A stretch of DNA of 58,862 nucleotides from an uncultured Bacteroidales bacterium (GCA_902774275.1 CACYHN010000017.1:1-58862); one strand, 5' to 3'. Positions 26,946-37,883 are shown, counted from the first letter of the stretch. Notes: generated by a model from the letters alone, not told the origin. A program made the numbers and translations.

Positions 26946-29900
26946 ATGAAAATTATGAGAAGTAACAACAAATTGACACCCCGCCGCAACTGCCACCTCC
27001 GCACCTTCGCGCTTCTGGCAGCCCTACTGCTCGGTACGTCATTACCACTAAAGGCTCAGGGCGACTACGACATGGAGAGCGGCTTCTACTACCTGGAGAA
27101 CAAGCAGAATAACGAAGGCTACTTCCTGGTGCCAGCGGGCGGTAGCGGCACTATGAAGTACTTCAACAACGATGCCAACACCCCATACCTCACCACTTAC
27201 AAAAAGAGCAAGGAGACCACCGATGAGGCTATCAACAACTTCATCTGGTATGTGGAGAAGGTATCGACAGGTATCTACCGACTGCGCCATATGCTCACGG
27301 GTCGCTACGTGGTGATCAATGGGGTGGTGGACAATAACAACCCCGCCCACCGGCGCTTTCATCTGGAGACCCAGCAGGTACCCGACGACTACACCACCCA
27401 ATTCCTTTTCTTCAAGCGAAGCAGTACGGATAGCCGTATAGGCATCCGCCACGCCTCCATCTACGCCCAACAAGATGCCAGTAAACAATATTGGTGGATG
27501 GAAGTTTCCGGCGGCAATCAAGACAACTACTCGCAAGGAGACTACAAAGGTCTGGTTGGGCTCTGGGAGGTACTCAACGAGAACAAAGGCCGTGAGAAAT
27601 GGACCCAGCCTGCGGCTATCGATTCCAGCAAGAAGGTATGCCTTCCCCCAGTTATCAGCTACAACAGTTCCACCCAGGAGGTGACTATCAGCAGCTATGA
27701 GGGAGCCACCGACGTGGACTTCTACTACACCACTGACGGCAGTGACCCAACCACCTCGTCGACCCACTACACCGTCCCCTTCACCCTGGCCACAGGCACC
27801 GTGAAGGCCATCGCCGTGCGCGACAACACATTCCAGAACCCCACTGTCACCATATACAACACGCAACAGTGCGCCACCCCCACCATCACCTTCAACAGCA
27901 ATACCGGCAAGTACGGCCTCAGCTGTTCAACCTCCGACGTTACTTACTACTACACCACCGATGGAACCATTCCAATTTCCACTTCCACCTCCACCACTGA
28001 CAGCATCACCCTCCCGCTGGATCTTGACGGAGAACAACTGCGTGTAGTAGCCGCCCGTACCGCTGGCGATTTCAGCGATGTCTCAGTTCCCGTAACCGTG
28101 GCGATACCTCTGTGTGCAACCCCCACCATCACCATGACCATTGAAGGCAGCAACGCAAATATTTCGATGTCGTGCGAGACCGTCAATGCCACGATAAGAT
28201 ATAACAACAACAGTAATGTACCCACCTCCACCACCGGTACAGTGTACTCTGCCCACATACAAAAAAACATCAACAGCGCTCCCTCTACCCATACGGCACG
28301 AGCCTTCAGACAGGGTTACCGCCGTTCATCGTCAACCACATATGACTACTCCAAGCTGGCCACTCCGGCCATCACCGGTGTCAATGCCAACGGCTCGCTG
28401 ACCTTGACGCCTGCAGGTGCCACCTTCCGCTACACCACCTCGAAGACTGCAACCCTTCCCAGTAATCCAGGTTCTGGACAGCCCGAATTGGTACCTAGCA
28501 CCACAGTGGTGTTGCCAGCAGGTACTGACGTCACCGTGGTCAAAGTGCGCGGGTACAAACTAGGCAACGGCTACTCCGATGTGCTGACCTACTACGTTCC
28601 TACGCTACAGGAGCCCACCATCACCGAGAGCGATGGCAATATCACCATCAGCGGTGAGACCGGTGTCACCATCTACTACACCACCGACGGTACTGATCCC
28701 ACCACCTCGTCGAATCAATACACCGCCCCCTTTGCCAAAGGCAGTGCCACGGTGATACGCGCCTATGCCTCCAAAGCGGGCTACCACGATTCCTTCATTG
28801 CCACCCTTCAGGATGCTGTAGAGGTGAACTCCACCAACCTAATCACCAATATGACCGGCAGTTACAAGCTGGCCGAAGGATTCACCATCGACGGCTCTAT
28901 CGGCACCGCCACAGCACCTTTCAGAGGCACCATCGACGGCCAGAATAACCGCATCGCCTCGTCCATGTACCCCTTGGTGGCTTATGCCCAGGATGCCGAG
29001 ATAAAAAACATCCTACTCACCACCGCCACCGTCAGTGGTGACACCGTCGGGGCCATCTGCAACATCGCCACAGGCCACACCCGCATCTACAACTGCGGCC
29101 TGCAGGGTGGCACCGTCACGGGCAACGACATCGCCGGCGGCCTGGTGGGCTTCATCAATGGCAACGCCCGTGTCATCAATTGCTACAGCTATGCCAACGT
29201 CAGTAGCGGGAACTATGCCGCCGGTATCGTGGGCTATAATAACTACGCCACCACCAGCGTCCTCACCAATCTCAAGACCATGGTGATGAACTGCATGTTC
29301 TATGGCGACATCACTGCTGGCAACAACAAATCCCCCATCTACGGCGGCAAGAGCATTTCTAATGCAGGTGACAACGGCGTAGGCAATTACAATTATTTCC
29401 GCCTCGAAGCCCCGTATGTAAGTCCTACAGCAACCATCACCTACAACTGTGCCCTCGGTGCCGAGGACCGTTTCCTGCAGCGTTTCGAGTTCTATCGTCA
29501 TCTTCTCAACAGCCACCGCGAGCTGGCTGGCTGGTGGGCCACTGACAGCTATGACAAAGAACCTATGTACAAGTGGGTGCTGCACCCCGACAGCATTGGC
29601 ACATCGCATCCTTATCCCATACTGATGCCGTTCGGCAAATACCCCTCGGTGGTGAACATAGATGCAGAACATGCCACTACCCAGACCGAGCGCAATAAGG
29701 GTGGAAAGTTAGGCACACTGTCCGTGAAAATTCAGATGGGCGACGGGGCAGTCTACCAACGACCATCAGGAGCCCAAATCACCACCTCCCAGCTTAACCT
29801 CAATATCACCGACAAGGACCCTGACCACTTCAATTTTAACTACTACAAAGTTCAGTTACCTTACTACAACGACGTAGGAACAAAGAATTACAACGGCAAC

Positions 29901-32048
29901 CGTGTGGTGACGGGATGGAAGATTGTCAGCATTATAGGTGGTACGCCTGGCACCTTCACCGCTTCCGACTCATGGGGTGGATACAATTTCGCCGACCGCA
30001 ACTGCACCAACAAAGACCTCTACGGCACCAGTGGTCGTGTATTCAACCAAGGTGCCTACTGGGATGTACCCGAAGGCGTCACTGAAATCACTATCGAGCC
30101 CTACTGGGCCAAATGCGTCTATTTGGCAGATCCAAATGCCGACAAGGTGTATAATGCGGCAATGGAGACCGGATATGATGTGCCCAACGTTGGTGGTGGT
30201 CTGATTTACACCAATGGTAACAGTTATTCCATTGCCGGAGAAAGCCAGGTGGTTTACACCACTATGGGCAATGCTATCTCAAGCACGAATAGTACAGGAC
30301 TTTTTGTTGGTATTGTAGGGGATGCAAATAATCACTCCGTTTATGACTATGCAGTTGTGCTTGTGGGCAATTATCATCATTTTAACTCCATCGAAGCAAG
30401 TAAAGCCAAGCCCTATACGGTGACTTCTATTGACCTTGATGGCGACAACGAGCCCGACTACTCCTATATGCTGCGTTTCAACGGTCGTACTGAATGTCAT
30501 CCTGTAAGAACCGACTTCATCAATATCCCTGGCCTCGGTATGGCTCAGAAGTCCACCGGCGGCACAGGCTCGTACAACTTTGGTATCATGATTCCCAAAG
30601 GATGGTTCGAGGGTACCAACACCTCGCTCTTCCGGTTCACCCAGTTCGAGTATGAGAATCAGACCAGAAGCGAGACTGATGCCCTCATCCTACAGGGCGG
30701 CGTTATGGAGCAATGGGTAAGCTACAACCAAAAAGGCAGATCAAACAAGATACCATACATCCATGTGGGGGGCAACGTGTGGTTCAAGGAGTTCCACACA
30801 GGCTGTCACCAAGATAAGAACCAAACAAGTGGAAGTAATAGATTCCAGCCCACAAAACACTCGCCCATATCGGTTACCGGCGGCGATTTTGATGAGTTCT
30901 ACCTCACAGGACTGTATGTAGCCAATGCCAATCTCGACAACTATGCAGACAATGCCGAGTGCTACATCAACGGCGGCCGCTTCGGCACCGTCTGTGGTGC
31001 CGCCATGGAGGGCATAGGTAAAGCTAATGGTGCCGACAATACAGGCAACATCAGCTGGCTCATCCAGAATGCCGACATCCGCGAGTTCTATGCCGGCGGT
31101 CTCAACGCAGCAAAGCCTGTGACAGGCAACCTCAGCACCACCATCATCGACAGCCATGTAGATATCTTCTGCGGCGGCCCCAAATTCGGCGACATGAGCG
31201 CTAATAAGACCGTCACCACCACTGCCACAGGATGCACCATCGGCACCTTCTTCGGTGCCGGCTACGGCGGAAACTCTTACAGCCGCTATGCGCCTAGCAA
31301 CCAAAATAATGTGACCAACATCAGCTGGAACACATGGGTTTCGGGGCAATACACACAAGCCTACAACGGAACCTACGGCGGCGTTTCCACCCAGTTCAAC
31401 TACCAGTTCCTGCCCATGTCAGACAATAAGACCAATGTGGCACGTATCTTCGTGGAGTTTGTCAAGTTCTCGCTGGCCACCACTCACGGTGTCACCTCAA
31501 ACTTGAAACACTGCACCGTCACCGACAACTTCTACGGCGGTGGTAGCCTCGGCAAGGTTGAAGGCAACGTTACCTCCATCCTCGACTCCTGCACCGTGCA
31601 GGGCAATGTATTCGGTGCCGGCTTCTCGGCCTCGCTGCCCAACGTAGAGGCCGACAGCATCGGCTTCCGCGTGGAGCCCTACTACTATGACGCTCTTGGC
31701 ACCTACCGCACTGCCATCAAAGGCCAAACCACCACCTACACTTGGGCACACGGCAATACCATCAGCATTGACAATACTAATCACATACTCTATACCACCG
31801 AGGACCTCACCACTCTCGGTAATGTAAAGGGAAATGTAAACCTAACCATAAAGGGCAATAGTGTGATAGGAACCCAGGGAGTTGCCAGTACAGGCAGTGT
31901 CTATGGTGGAGGAGATGAGAGTGCCGTTACGGGGGCAAGCAACAAAATCACCGTCACACTACAAGGCACCACCCAAGTGATGGGCAATGTCTTTGGCGGA
32001 GGTAACGAGGGGCTTGTTGAAGGAAGTACAGAAGTGAATATAGAATAA
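26946..32048 (+). CDS. Large secreted multidomain protein, 1700 residues (paralogue of the 1888-residue neighbour)
   Basis: A Sec signal (about 1-37, ending P-L-K-A) is followed by a trefoil-like region (about 40-230, FYYLENKQNNEGYFLV and similar). Five modules like the chitobiase C-terminal domain follow (about 235-610; core YYTTDGSDPTTSS and KAIAVRD), then a GLUG-like region (about 650-790, GGLVGFINGNARVINCYSY). A long conserved part (about 860-1480) leads to solenoid coils that end in VFGGGNEG. There is no sorting domain or membrane anchor. An ATG at 26955 is an alternative start. Codons here end in C or G far more often than in its neighbours, and the base composition is visibly higher in GC, which suggests a separate history. 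Sugar or surface binding is inferred from the trefoil-like and chitobiase-like modules. Confidence 0.82.
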   Translation: MKIMRSNNKLTPRRNCHLRTFALLAALLLGTSLPLKAQGDYDMESGFYYLENKQNNEGYFLVPAGGSGTMKYFNNDANTPYLTTYKKSKETTDEAINNFIWYVEKVSTGIYRLRHMLTGRYVVINGVVDNNNPAHRRFHLETQQVPDDYTTQFLFFKRSSTDSRIGIRHASIYAQQDASKQYWWMEVSGGNQDNYSQGDYKGLVGLWEVLNENKGREKWTQPAAIDSSKKVCLPPVISYNSSTQEVTISSYEGATDVDFYYTTDGSDPTTSSTHYTVPFTLATGTVKAIAVRDNTFQNPTVTIYNTQQCATPTITFNSNTGKYGLSCSTSDVTYYYTTDGTIPISTSTSTTDSITLPLDLDGEQLRVVAARTAGDFSDVSVPVTVAIPLCATPTITMTIEGSNANISMSCETVNATIRYNNNSNVPTSTTGTVYSAHIQKNINSAPSTHTARAFRQGYRRSSSTTYDYSKLATPAITGVNANGSLTLTPAGATFRYTTSKTATLPSNPGSGQPELVPSTTVVLPAGTDVTVVKVRGYKLGNGYSDVLTYYVPTLQEPTITESDGNITISGETGVTIYYTTDGTDPTTSSNQYTAPFAKGSATVIRAYASKAGYHDSFIATLQDAVEVNSTNLITNMTGSYKLAEGFTIDGSIGTATAPFRGTIDGQNNRIASSMYPLVAYAQDAEIKNILLTTATVSGDTVGAICNIATGHTRIYNCGLQGGTVTGNDIAGGLVGFINGNARVINCYSYANVSSGNYAAGIVGYNNYATTSVLTNLKTMVMNCMFYGDITAGNNKSPIYGGKSISNAGDNGVGNYNYFRLEAPYVSPTATITYNCALGAEDRFLQRFEFYRHLLNSHRELAGWWATDSYDKEPMYKWVLHPDSIGTSHPYPILMPFGKYPSVVNIDAEHATTQTERNKGGKLGTLSVKIQMGDGAVYQRPSGAQITTSQLNLNITDKDPDHFNFNYYKVQLPYYNDVGTKNYNGNRVVTGWKIVSIIGGTPGTFTASDSWGGYNFADRNCTNKDLYGTSGRVFNQGAYWDVPEGVTEITIEPYWAKCVYLADPNADKVYNAAMETGYDVPNVGGGLIYTNGNSYSIAGESQVVYTTMGNAISSTNSTGLFVGIVGDANNHSVYDYAVVLVGNYHHFNSIEASKAKPYTVTSIDLDGDNEPDYSYMLRFNGRTECHPVRTDFINIPGLGMAQKSTGGTGSYNFGIMIPKGWFEGTNTSLFRFTQFEYENQTRSETDALILQGGVMEQWVSYNQKGRSNKIPYIHVGGNVWFKEFHTGCHQDKNQTSGSNRFQPTKHSPISVTGGDFDEFYLTGLYVANANLDNYADNAECYINGGRFGTVCGAAMEGIGKANGADNTGNISWLIQNADIREFYAGGLNAAKPVTGNLSTTIIDSHVDIFCGGPKFGDMSANKTVTTTATGCTIGTFFGAGYGGNSYSRYAPSNQNNVTNISWNTWVSGQYTQAYNGTYGGVSTQFNYQFLPMSDNKTNVARIFVEFVKFSLATTHGVTSNLKHCTVTDNFYGGGSLGKVEGNVTSILDSCTVQGNVFGAGFSASLPNVEADSIGFRVEPYYYDALGTYRTAIKGQTTTYTWAHGNTISIDNTNHILYTTEDLTTLGNVKGNVNLTIKGNSVIGTQGVASTGSVYGGGDESAVTGASNKITVTLQGTTQVMGNVFGGGNEGLVEGSTEVNIE

Positions 32049-32164
32049 CAGAACTAATGCAGTATAGAACAAGACATAACAATGTAACTAAGAACACCAT
32101 GCAGCAGCAGGCCGCAAGGTGCATAAAAGCCGGTGCAAATATAGCACAGGCCAATATTTTTAGT

Positions 32165-32172
32165 TATTTTTG
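32165..32172 (+). promoter_or_regulatory. Possible -7 box upstream of the 1888-residue gene
   Basis: TATTTTTG fits TAnnTTTG, 45 bases before the ATG at 32217, within a 168-base gap that has no ORF. No -33 box is evident. The same gap holds a copy of the 16-base palindromic sequence found at the AraC-type promoter (32133-32148). Confidence 0.3.
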
Positions 32173-32216
32173 TATGTTTATGTCTTTTGGAAACACCATA
32201 ACAAAAAACTGCAGAA

Positions 32217-35200
32217 ATGAGAAGAAGTAACCATATGACACTAAATATCAGACATATAATATCACACACAGGTACGGCCACAAACAAACTCCGCCGCACC
32301 CTCACCTTTATGCTCCTGATGATGACGCTGGGAGCCACAACGGCGTGGGGAGAGACTGCACCCGTGGAGATTACGACTGATACCAATGAAAATGGTACCA
32401 TCGAAGACAGTGAGAAGAAACTGTATCTGATTCAGACGAATGCGTTCCCGAGTTTCTTTATAGCCCCCCAGGCAAATGACAACATTACTACCAATAATAT
32501 CCTTGGTGAATATATGTTGTGGTATTTCCTGGATGCAGGCACTGATGGTGGTACTCAATATTACTATATAGTCAACAACAGTACGGGGAAATATATATGT
32601 AACACTAGTGACCGTTTAATTAAAATTGTATCCTTGTCTGATGACAACAAGGAAAAGTGCAAGTTCAAGCTCGTAGTAAACAACGATGGTGGTACAACAG
32701 ACTTTTATAACATCAATGTAAAAGCTAATCAGACATATTATGGCTTGAACAAGCAAAGTGGCAGTGAGGCCATTACCAATCCCATCAGATTGACAAATAC
32801 CGCGTATATCAACGATTCCAACTCCAAGTGGAAGTTTATAGCCTTTAACGGAACCTTTACATACCCAGCCCCTCCTTTTACACCTTCAACTGATTCGGAG
32901 AAACATTATTACGAAATACACAATATCCAGAAAGATACCTATTATGCCGCAACAGACGCCACGGCCGACAAGGTTATCTTCACCAATCAGGCAAACGAAA
33001 GCAGGGCGTGGTATCTTAAAGAGGCCTCATCCGATACTTGGTATAAGTACTATTACATCATCAACCCTGCAACAGGGGGCAAGTACATGTATTATAACGG
33101 TACTGCCGACAATACAGGTAACCAAACAAAAGCAATTGATGTAAAAGCGTATGATTCGGCAAACGAAGACCGCTATCAGTTTGTTGTAGTACAGGCAGCA
33201 AGAGGTGACGGAGCAAGCCGTGTGATATGTTATGCCATCATACCTAAACTACTTATCGATAATTTATGGACAAGCAGTAGCATCGGTTATGCGCAAGGAA
33301 GCATTACCAATGGCCTGAATATGGGTATCATCAATAGCAGAGGTGCAACCAACGGTGCCCATTGGGAATTTAAAACGACAACTTATACCACAGTGTGTGA
33401 CCACCCTGTTATTGCCTTCGACAGAAACACAGGAAAAGCATCTATAACGACAGCTACCTTATTACCATCCATCTATTATACCACAAATGAAACAACACCA
33501 TCATCTACTAACGGTACATCGTATAATGAGCCATTTGCTTTGACCGAGGAGACCACCGTCAAGGCCATTGTCACCAAAGAAGGATATACCGATTCGGAAG
33601 TGACTACATTAACGATTGGAAAAGTTGCAACTCCTACTATCCAGCAGGAAACAGGTACCCATAATATCTCTATCACAACAACAACCCCCGGTGCAACGAT
33701 CTATTATTATACTATTGATGGCACTACCCCTACTACCTCATCAACACTTTACACCGGTGCATCAGAAGAACTGGGAGGTAAACCCATCAAAGCGATAGCC
33801 GTTAAGGATAATATGATAAATTCCGACATAGGTGAGGGTGAAATAGACATCAGGTGTGCCACACCGGTTATCAGTTTTAACAACATTACCTCGATGGTCA
33901 CTATTACTTGTGGGACCGAAGGAAGCACCATCCATTACACAATCGATAACAGTGAACCTACTACCACGAGTACAGCATATACTGGCCCGTTCTCTGTTAC
34001 CAGTCCTACGACAGTGAAAGCAATTGCCACCCATGGGGATTTAGACCCTTCCATTGTTGCAGAGTTATCTATTCCTCAGGTAGCTACACTAACCATCCAA
34101 AACAACGGCAGCAATGCAGTCTCCATTACAACGGCAACAGTAGGTGCAACCATTTACTACACTACTGATGGCAGCACTCCGACTACATCGAGTGCCGTAT
34201 ATACCCAGCCACTGCAGGAGAACATCAGCGGGGTCACCATCAAAGCCATCGCTGTCAAGGAGAACATGATTACATCTGCTGTGTGCAGCGGTACGGTAAA
34301 ACTGAAGTGCACCACTCCTGTCATTACAAGAGCCGGTCTGTCATTTACCCTTTCATGCAGCATGCCTACAGATGCTACGCTTTATTATACCTTAGGAAGC
34401 GGTTCCGAAATGGAATATACGGGAACGCCCATTCCCTTTTCTGTAGATCAACTGCCAGTGACAGTAACTGCAGTGGCCAAGCATAGCAGCTATTATGATT
34501 CTGACCAAGCAACGATGTTACTCGCTAAGGGAGAAGGAACTGCCTCCAACCCGTATTTAATATACGGTGATGATGACTTCTCTGATTTTGTGACTAACGT
34601 CAACAATAGCACTACTTCTTCGGCCTATTACAAACTATGCACAGATGTATCTGCCAGCGGCACCAGTGCTATCACTACAGATTTCACCGGCTCATTTGAC
34701 GGTGATTCATACATCATCACTGGACTTACTCATCCGCTCTTCAATACCGTGCATGGCGGTGTAGTAAAAAATGTCACCCTTAAGAATGTCAACATCAATA
34801 GTAACCTTGACACACTTGGCGCTATTGTCTGCATCGCTAAAGGCTACAGTCGCATTTACAATTGCGGCATCCTACCTGACACTTCCGGCTTCCCTAATGG
34901 CACTCATCCATCTGTCTCCACCGGAGGCAACTGTGCCGGTGGAATAGTGGGCAGTCTGCGCGATGATTCACGTGTAATCAACTGTTATAGCTACGCTGAT
35001 GTCAGTGCAGATAACACAGCATCAGGAATTGTAGGCCGTAACGCATATGCCAGCACTGCGGCCGTTACAGATGACAAATACGCTAACCTCCGCACGGCTG
35101 TGGTCAATTGTATGTTCTATGGTAATATTACAGGCGGCACAAAACAGTATGGAGTCTATGGCGGCTCTTTGATAACCAATGCTACCGCAACAGGCATCAG

Positions 35201-37883
35201 CAGCTACAACTACTACAGAAGCGGCACAACCTTCACTACCGCATCAGGTGAGCCGACAGCATACAACTGCTCTTTCCCTGCCGAGGAACGTTATCTAACC
35301 CAGGTAGAGTTCCACCGCAGCGTACTTAACAGCAACCGAGAACTCTGCGGTTGGTGGGTTGGCTCCGACGTAGCCCCCAGCACAATGACGACAGCAGAAG
35401 TGCAGGCCGTCCCCAAGGATGCCTCTATCATGTATAAATGGGTTGTTGACCGCAATCTCGCCCCTTACCCGATACTGAAACCTTTTGGTAAATATGCTTC
35501 TGTCATCAACAACCCTGGTAATCAAACGGGCCAGACACTCTCTGTGACAGTTAAGTCAGGTGACGGCTCATCTGCCGCAGACAAGACCCTCACCATTCCC
35601 ATTACCAATATGGATCCCGAGAACTATGACTATGGCTATTATAAAATCCAGTTGCCTTATTTCAACACTGTATTCGGAAACCCAGATGGTGATACATGGC
35701 AGGAAAAGTATGCCGGCAACTACACCAGCCAAGTGGTGACAGGTTGGAAAGTTACCGCTGTGAACAAAGAGGGTGAAAATAGTTTCGTGCCTCATTGGCA
35801 GGATGGCTATAACTTTGCAGACCGTAAATGTACGGATAAAGACCTATACAGCAAGAGCGGTCGAGTTTTTGCTCAAGGCGGCTACTATTATGTTCCTGAC
35901 GGTGTCACAGCAATTACCATCGAGGCATACTGGGGCAAAGCCATCTATGTCAGAAACAATGGAGGCTACTACGACCGTGTAAATATAACCTCAGGTATAG
36001 CTGATGGTAATACCGGGGCTGCTTTTGCCCCCGCTGGTACCCGAGACAACAATGTCAACGGCGCTACCATTCAGACTACGTCGATAAAAGGAACGCTTAT
36101 CAACAGCAACATCGACGCTAAAAAAACCGTCTATGACTATGCTCTCGTGCTGGTGGGCAATGTGCAGGAATCGGTGGGTCAGAAAGATGTCACACATGCT
36201 ACCCAAGATACGCGAGGTTTCACTATTATGAGCGTAGATCTTGACTTTGATGAGGAGCCCGACTATTGTCTTGAATGGCAACTCGGCTATCAAACGAAAC
36301 GTCAGATAATCGCCCCCATACGCTTTGATTTCCTACCTGTGGTAGAACTGGGTATCGCGGGTAAGACAAATGGCTCCCAGTATTTCGCATCTCTTGGATG
36401 CTACCGTTCCAAAGGACATTTTGAGGTTACTGAGACCTCTTTTATCCGCTTCGGACAGTTTGAGTTTGAACTTGGTACCCGAGACGATGGACCTATAATT
36501 CTCAATGGCGGTATCTATGACCAATACAGTCGTGGTCGTAATGGTGAAACCAATCAACATATCAACTACGTTATCCTTGGCGCCCATGTCGTTATGCCGT
36601 CATTCACTCCAGGAGCTCACGTCAATAGCGCAGCCAAGTACCAGACGCGCCACTGTGCCGTCAACGTGCTTGGAGGTAACTTCAACAGTTTCTATCTCAC
36701 TGGCGGTTACAATGAGGGTATCGAACCTTACGACGATAACCCCCACTGTTATATCGATGGTGGTCACTTTGGCACTATAGCCGCAGCCTACAAGGAGGGT
36801 ATCGCAGGCAATGTTACCTGGCGTATCAACCATGCTCTTATTGACGAGTTCTACGGTGGCGGCGTCATGTCCCAAGCAGATGGTACTACTTACAAGATTG
36901 TAAAAGGTAACATTGATGTGGTCATTGACAACAGCACCGTGGGCAAATACTGTGGCGGTCCCAAGTTTGGCGACATGGTACCTGGCAAGACCGTTACCAC
37001 CAGTGCCACCGGCACCACCTTTAACCAATATTTCGGTGCAGGCAACGGCGGCACCAACTATGTGCAGTATAACAGCACTGATGACATGGGTGCACCAGTC
37101 AGCAATTGGTCAACCACTATAAACAACAACTATCACCCAGGTAAATACCGCAATGCTGCTCAAGGCTATGAAGCCGACTATGACATTGAGGTAATCAATA
37201 CATCTACCGGTGACTATACTGATGGAAGAGTCGTCAACCGCAGTTACTACTATTCTGCCCAATTTGCCACCACCAACACCGGCAGCGTCACCAGTACGTT
37301 GACCAACTGTACCATCAACACCAATTTCTATGGTGGTGGTTTCCTTGGTGGTGTCACAGGCAGCGTCACCTCTACGCTTAACAACTGTATAGTGAAAGGT
37401 TCTGTCTTTGGAGCCGGATACTCGGCTTCAGCAGGTACTGTTTCTATCAGCAATAAGGATAAGGTTCCACCTATGGGCAATACTTCAACTGGTATTTTCA
37501 AGCCTCAGTCAGGCGGCACATCTACCACCTATTACTGGACTCACGACTACGGCTCTACCGGATCACCTATCACGGAAGCATCAGCAGCCACTGACGGAAA
37601 AGCTTTGTTCTATACAGAAGTTCCACTTGACAATCTGGGATCAGTTAGTGGTTCAGTAATACTCACCATTGATGGAGACAGCAAGATAGGTACTGATGGA
37701 AATACTGATACAGGTCATGTTTATGGCGGTGGAGACCAAAGTAAAGTTTTCAACTCAACCGCATCGGCTGATGCTTCAACTACTGTAAACATACAAGGCA
37801 ATACAATAGTGTTAGGTAACGTATTTGGAGGAGGCAACAAAGGTGAAGTAAGCGGAACCGCTACCGTGAACATTATGCAATAA
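32217..37883 (+). CDS. Large secreted multidomain protein, 1888 residues (paralogue of the 1700-residue neighbour)
   Basis: A long basic n-region and hydrophobic core (cleavage near residue 45, T-T-A-W-G) indicate Sec export. Two successive trefoil-like segments (about 50-215 and 220-390) come before five chitobiase-C-terminal-like modules (about 395-770; IYYTTDGSTPTTSS). A GLUG-like region follows (about 800-960) and then the same long conserved part as in the 1700 protein: both share PYPIL-x-PFGKY, YNFAD-R-x-CT-x-KDLY, SGRVF-x-QG and CGGPKFGDM. The C-terminus is solenoid and ends VFGGGNKGEVSGTATVNIMQ, aligned with the end of its paralogue. It lacks a sorting domain. Codon use is like the rest of the block, unlike the GC-rich paralogue. 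It lies 32 bases before the 6442-residue gene. Confidence 0.82.
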   Translation: MRRSNHMTLNIRHIISHTGTATNKLRRTLTFMLLMMTLGATTAWGETAPVEITTDTNENGTIEDSEKKLYLIQTNAFPSFFIAPQANDNITTNNILGEYMLWYFLDAGTDGGTQYYYIVNNSTGKYICNTSDRLIKIVSLSDDNKEKCKFKLVVNNDGGTTDFYNINVKANQTYYGLNKQSGSEAITNPIRLTNTAYINDSNSKWKFIAFNGTFTYPAPPFTPSTDSEKHYYEIHNIQKDTYYAATDATADKVIFTNQANESRAWYLKEASSDTWYKYYYIINPATGGKYMYYNGTADNTGNQTKAIDVKAYDSANEDRYQFVVVQAARGDGASRVICYAIIPKLLIDNLWTSSSIGYAQGSITNGLNMGIINSRGATNGAHWEFKTTTYTTVCDHPVIAFDRNTGKASITTATLLPSIYYTTNETTPSSTNGTSYNEPFALTEETTVKAIVTKEGYTDSEVTTLTIGKVATPTIQQETGTHNISITTTTPGATIYYYTIDGTTPTTSSTLYTGASEELGGKPIKAIAVKDNMINSDIGEGEIDIRCATPVISFNNITSMVTITCGTEGSTIHYTIDNSEPTTTSTAYTGPFSVTSPTTVKAIATHGDLDPSIVAELSIPQVATLTIQNNGSNAVSITTATVGATIYYTTDGSTPTTSSAVYTQPLQENISGVTIKAIAVKENMITSAVCSGTVKLKCTTPVITRAGLSFTLSCSMPTDATLYYTLGSGSEMEYTGTPIPFSVDQLPVTVTAVAKHSSYYDSDQATMLLAKGEGTASNPYLIYGDDDFSDFVTNVNNSTTSSAYYKLCTDVSASGTSAITTDFTGSFDGDSYIITGLTHPLFNTVHGGVVKNVTLKNVNINSNLDTLGAIVCIAKGYSRIYNCGILPDTSGFPNGTHPSVSTGGNCAGGIVGSLRDDSRVINCYSYADVSADNTASGIVGRNAYASTAAVTDDKYANLRTAVVNCMFYGNITGGTKQYGVYGGSLITNATATGISSYNYYRSGTTFTTASGEPTAYNCSFPAEERYLTQVEFHRSVLNSNRELCGWWVGSDVAPSTMTTAEVQAVPKDASIMYKWVVDRNLAPYPILKPFGKYASVINNPGNQTGQTLSVTVKSGDGSSAADKTLTIPITNMDPENYDYGYYKIQLPYFNTVFGNPDGDTWQEKYAGNYTSQVVTGWKVTAVNKEGENSFVPHWQDGYNFADRKCTDKDLYSKSGRVFAQGGYYYVPDGVTAITIEAYWGKAIYVRNNGGYYDRVNITSGIADGNTGAAFAPAGTRDNNVNGATIQTTSIKGTLINSNIDAKKTVYDYALVLVGNVQESVGQKDVTHATQDTRGFTIMSVDLDFDEEPDYCLEWQLGYQTKRQIIAPIRFDFLPVVELGIAGKTNGSQYFASLGCYRSKGHFEVTETSFIRFGQFEFELGTRDDGPIILNGGIYDQYSRGRNGETNQHINYVILGAHVVMPSFTPGAHVNSAAKYQTRHCAVNVLGGNFNSFYLTGGYNEGIEPYDDNPHCYIDGGHFGTIAAAYKEGIAGNVTWRINHALIDEFYGGGVMSQADGTTYKIVKGNIDVVIDNSTVGKYCGGPKFGDMVPGKTVTTSATGTTFNQYFGAGNGGTNYVQYNSTDDMGAPVSNWSTTINNNYHPGKYRNAAQGYEADYDIEVINTSTGDYTDGRVVNRSYYYSAQFATTNTGSVTSTLTNCTINTNFYGGGFLGGVTGSVTSTLNNCIVKGSVFGAGYSASAGTVSISNKDKVPPMGNTSTGIFKPQSGGTSTTYYWTHDYGSTGSPITEASAATDGKALFYTEVPLDNLGSVSGSVILTIDGDSKIGTDGNTDTGHVYGGGDQSKVFNSTASADASTTVNIQGNTIVLGNVFGGGNKGEVSGTATVNIMQ

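Noticed and set aside
27048-31784. Long open frames on the minus strand inside the 1700-residue gene (for example 27048-27866, 29013-29672, 30741-31358).
   Set aside because: They mirror the C- and G-ending codons of the plus-strand gene, have low-complexity Val/Gly/Ala-rich products and no recognisable domains or start context.
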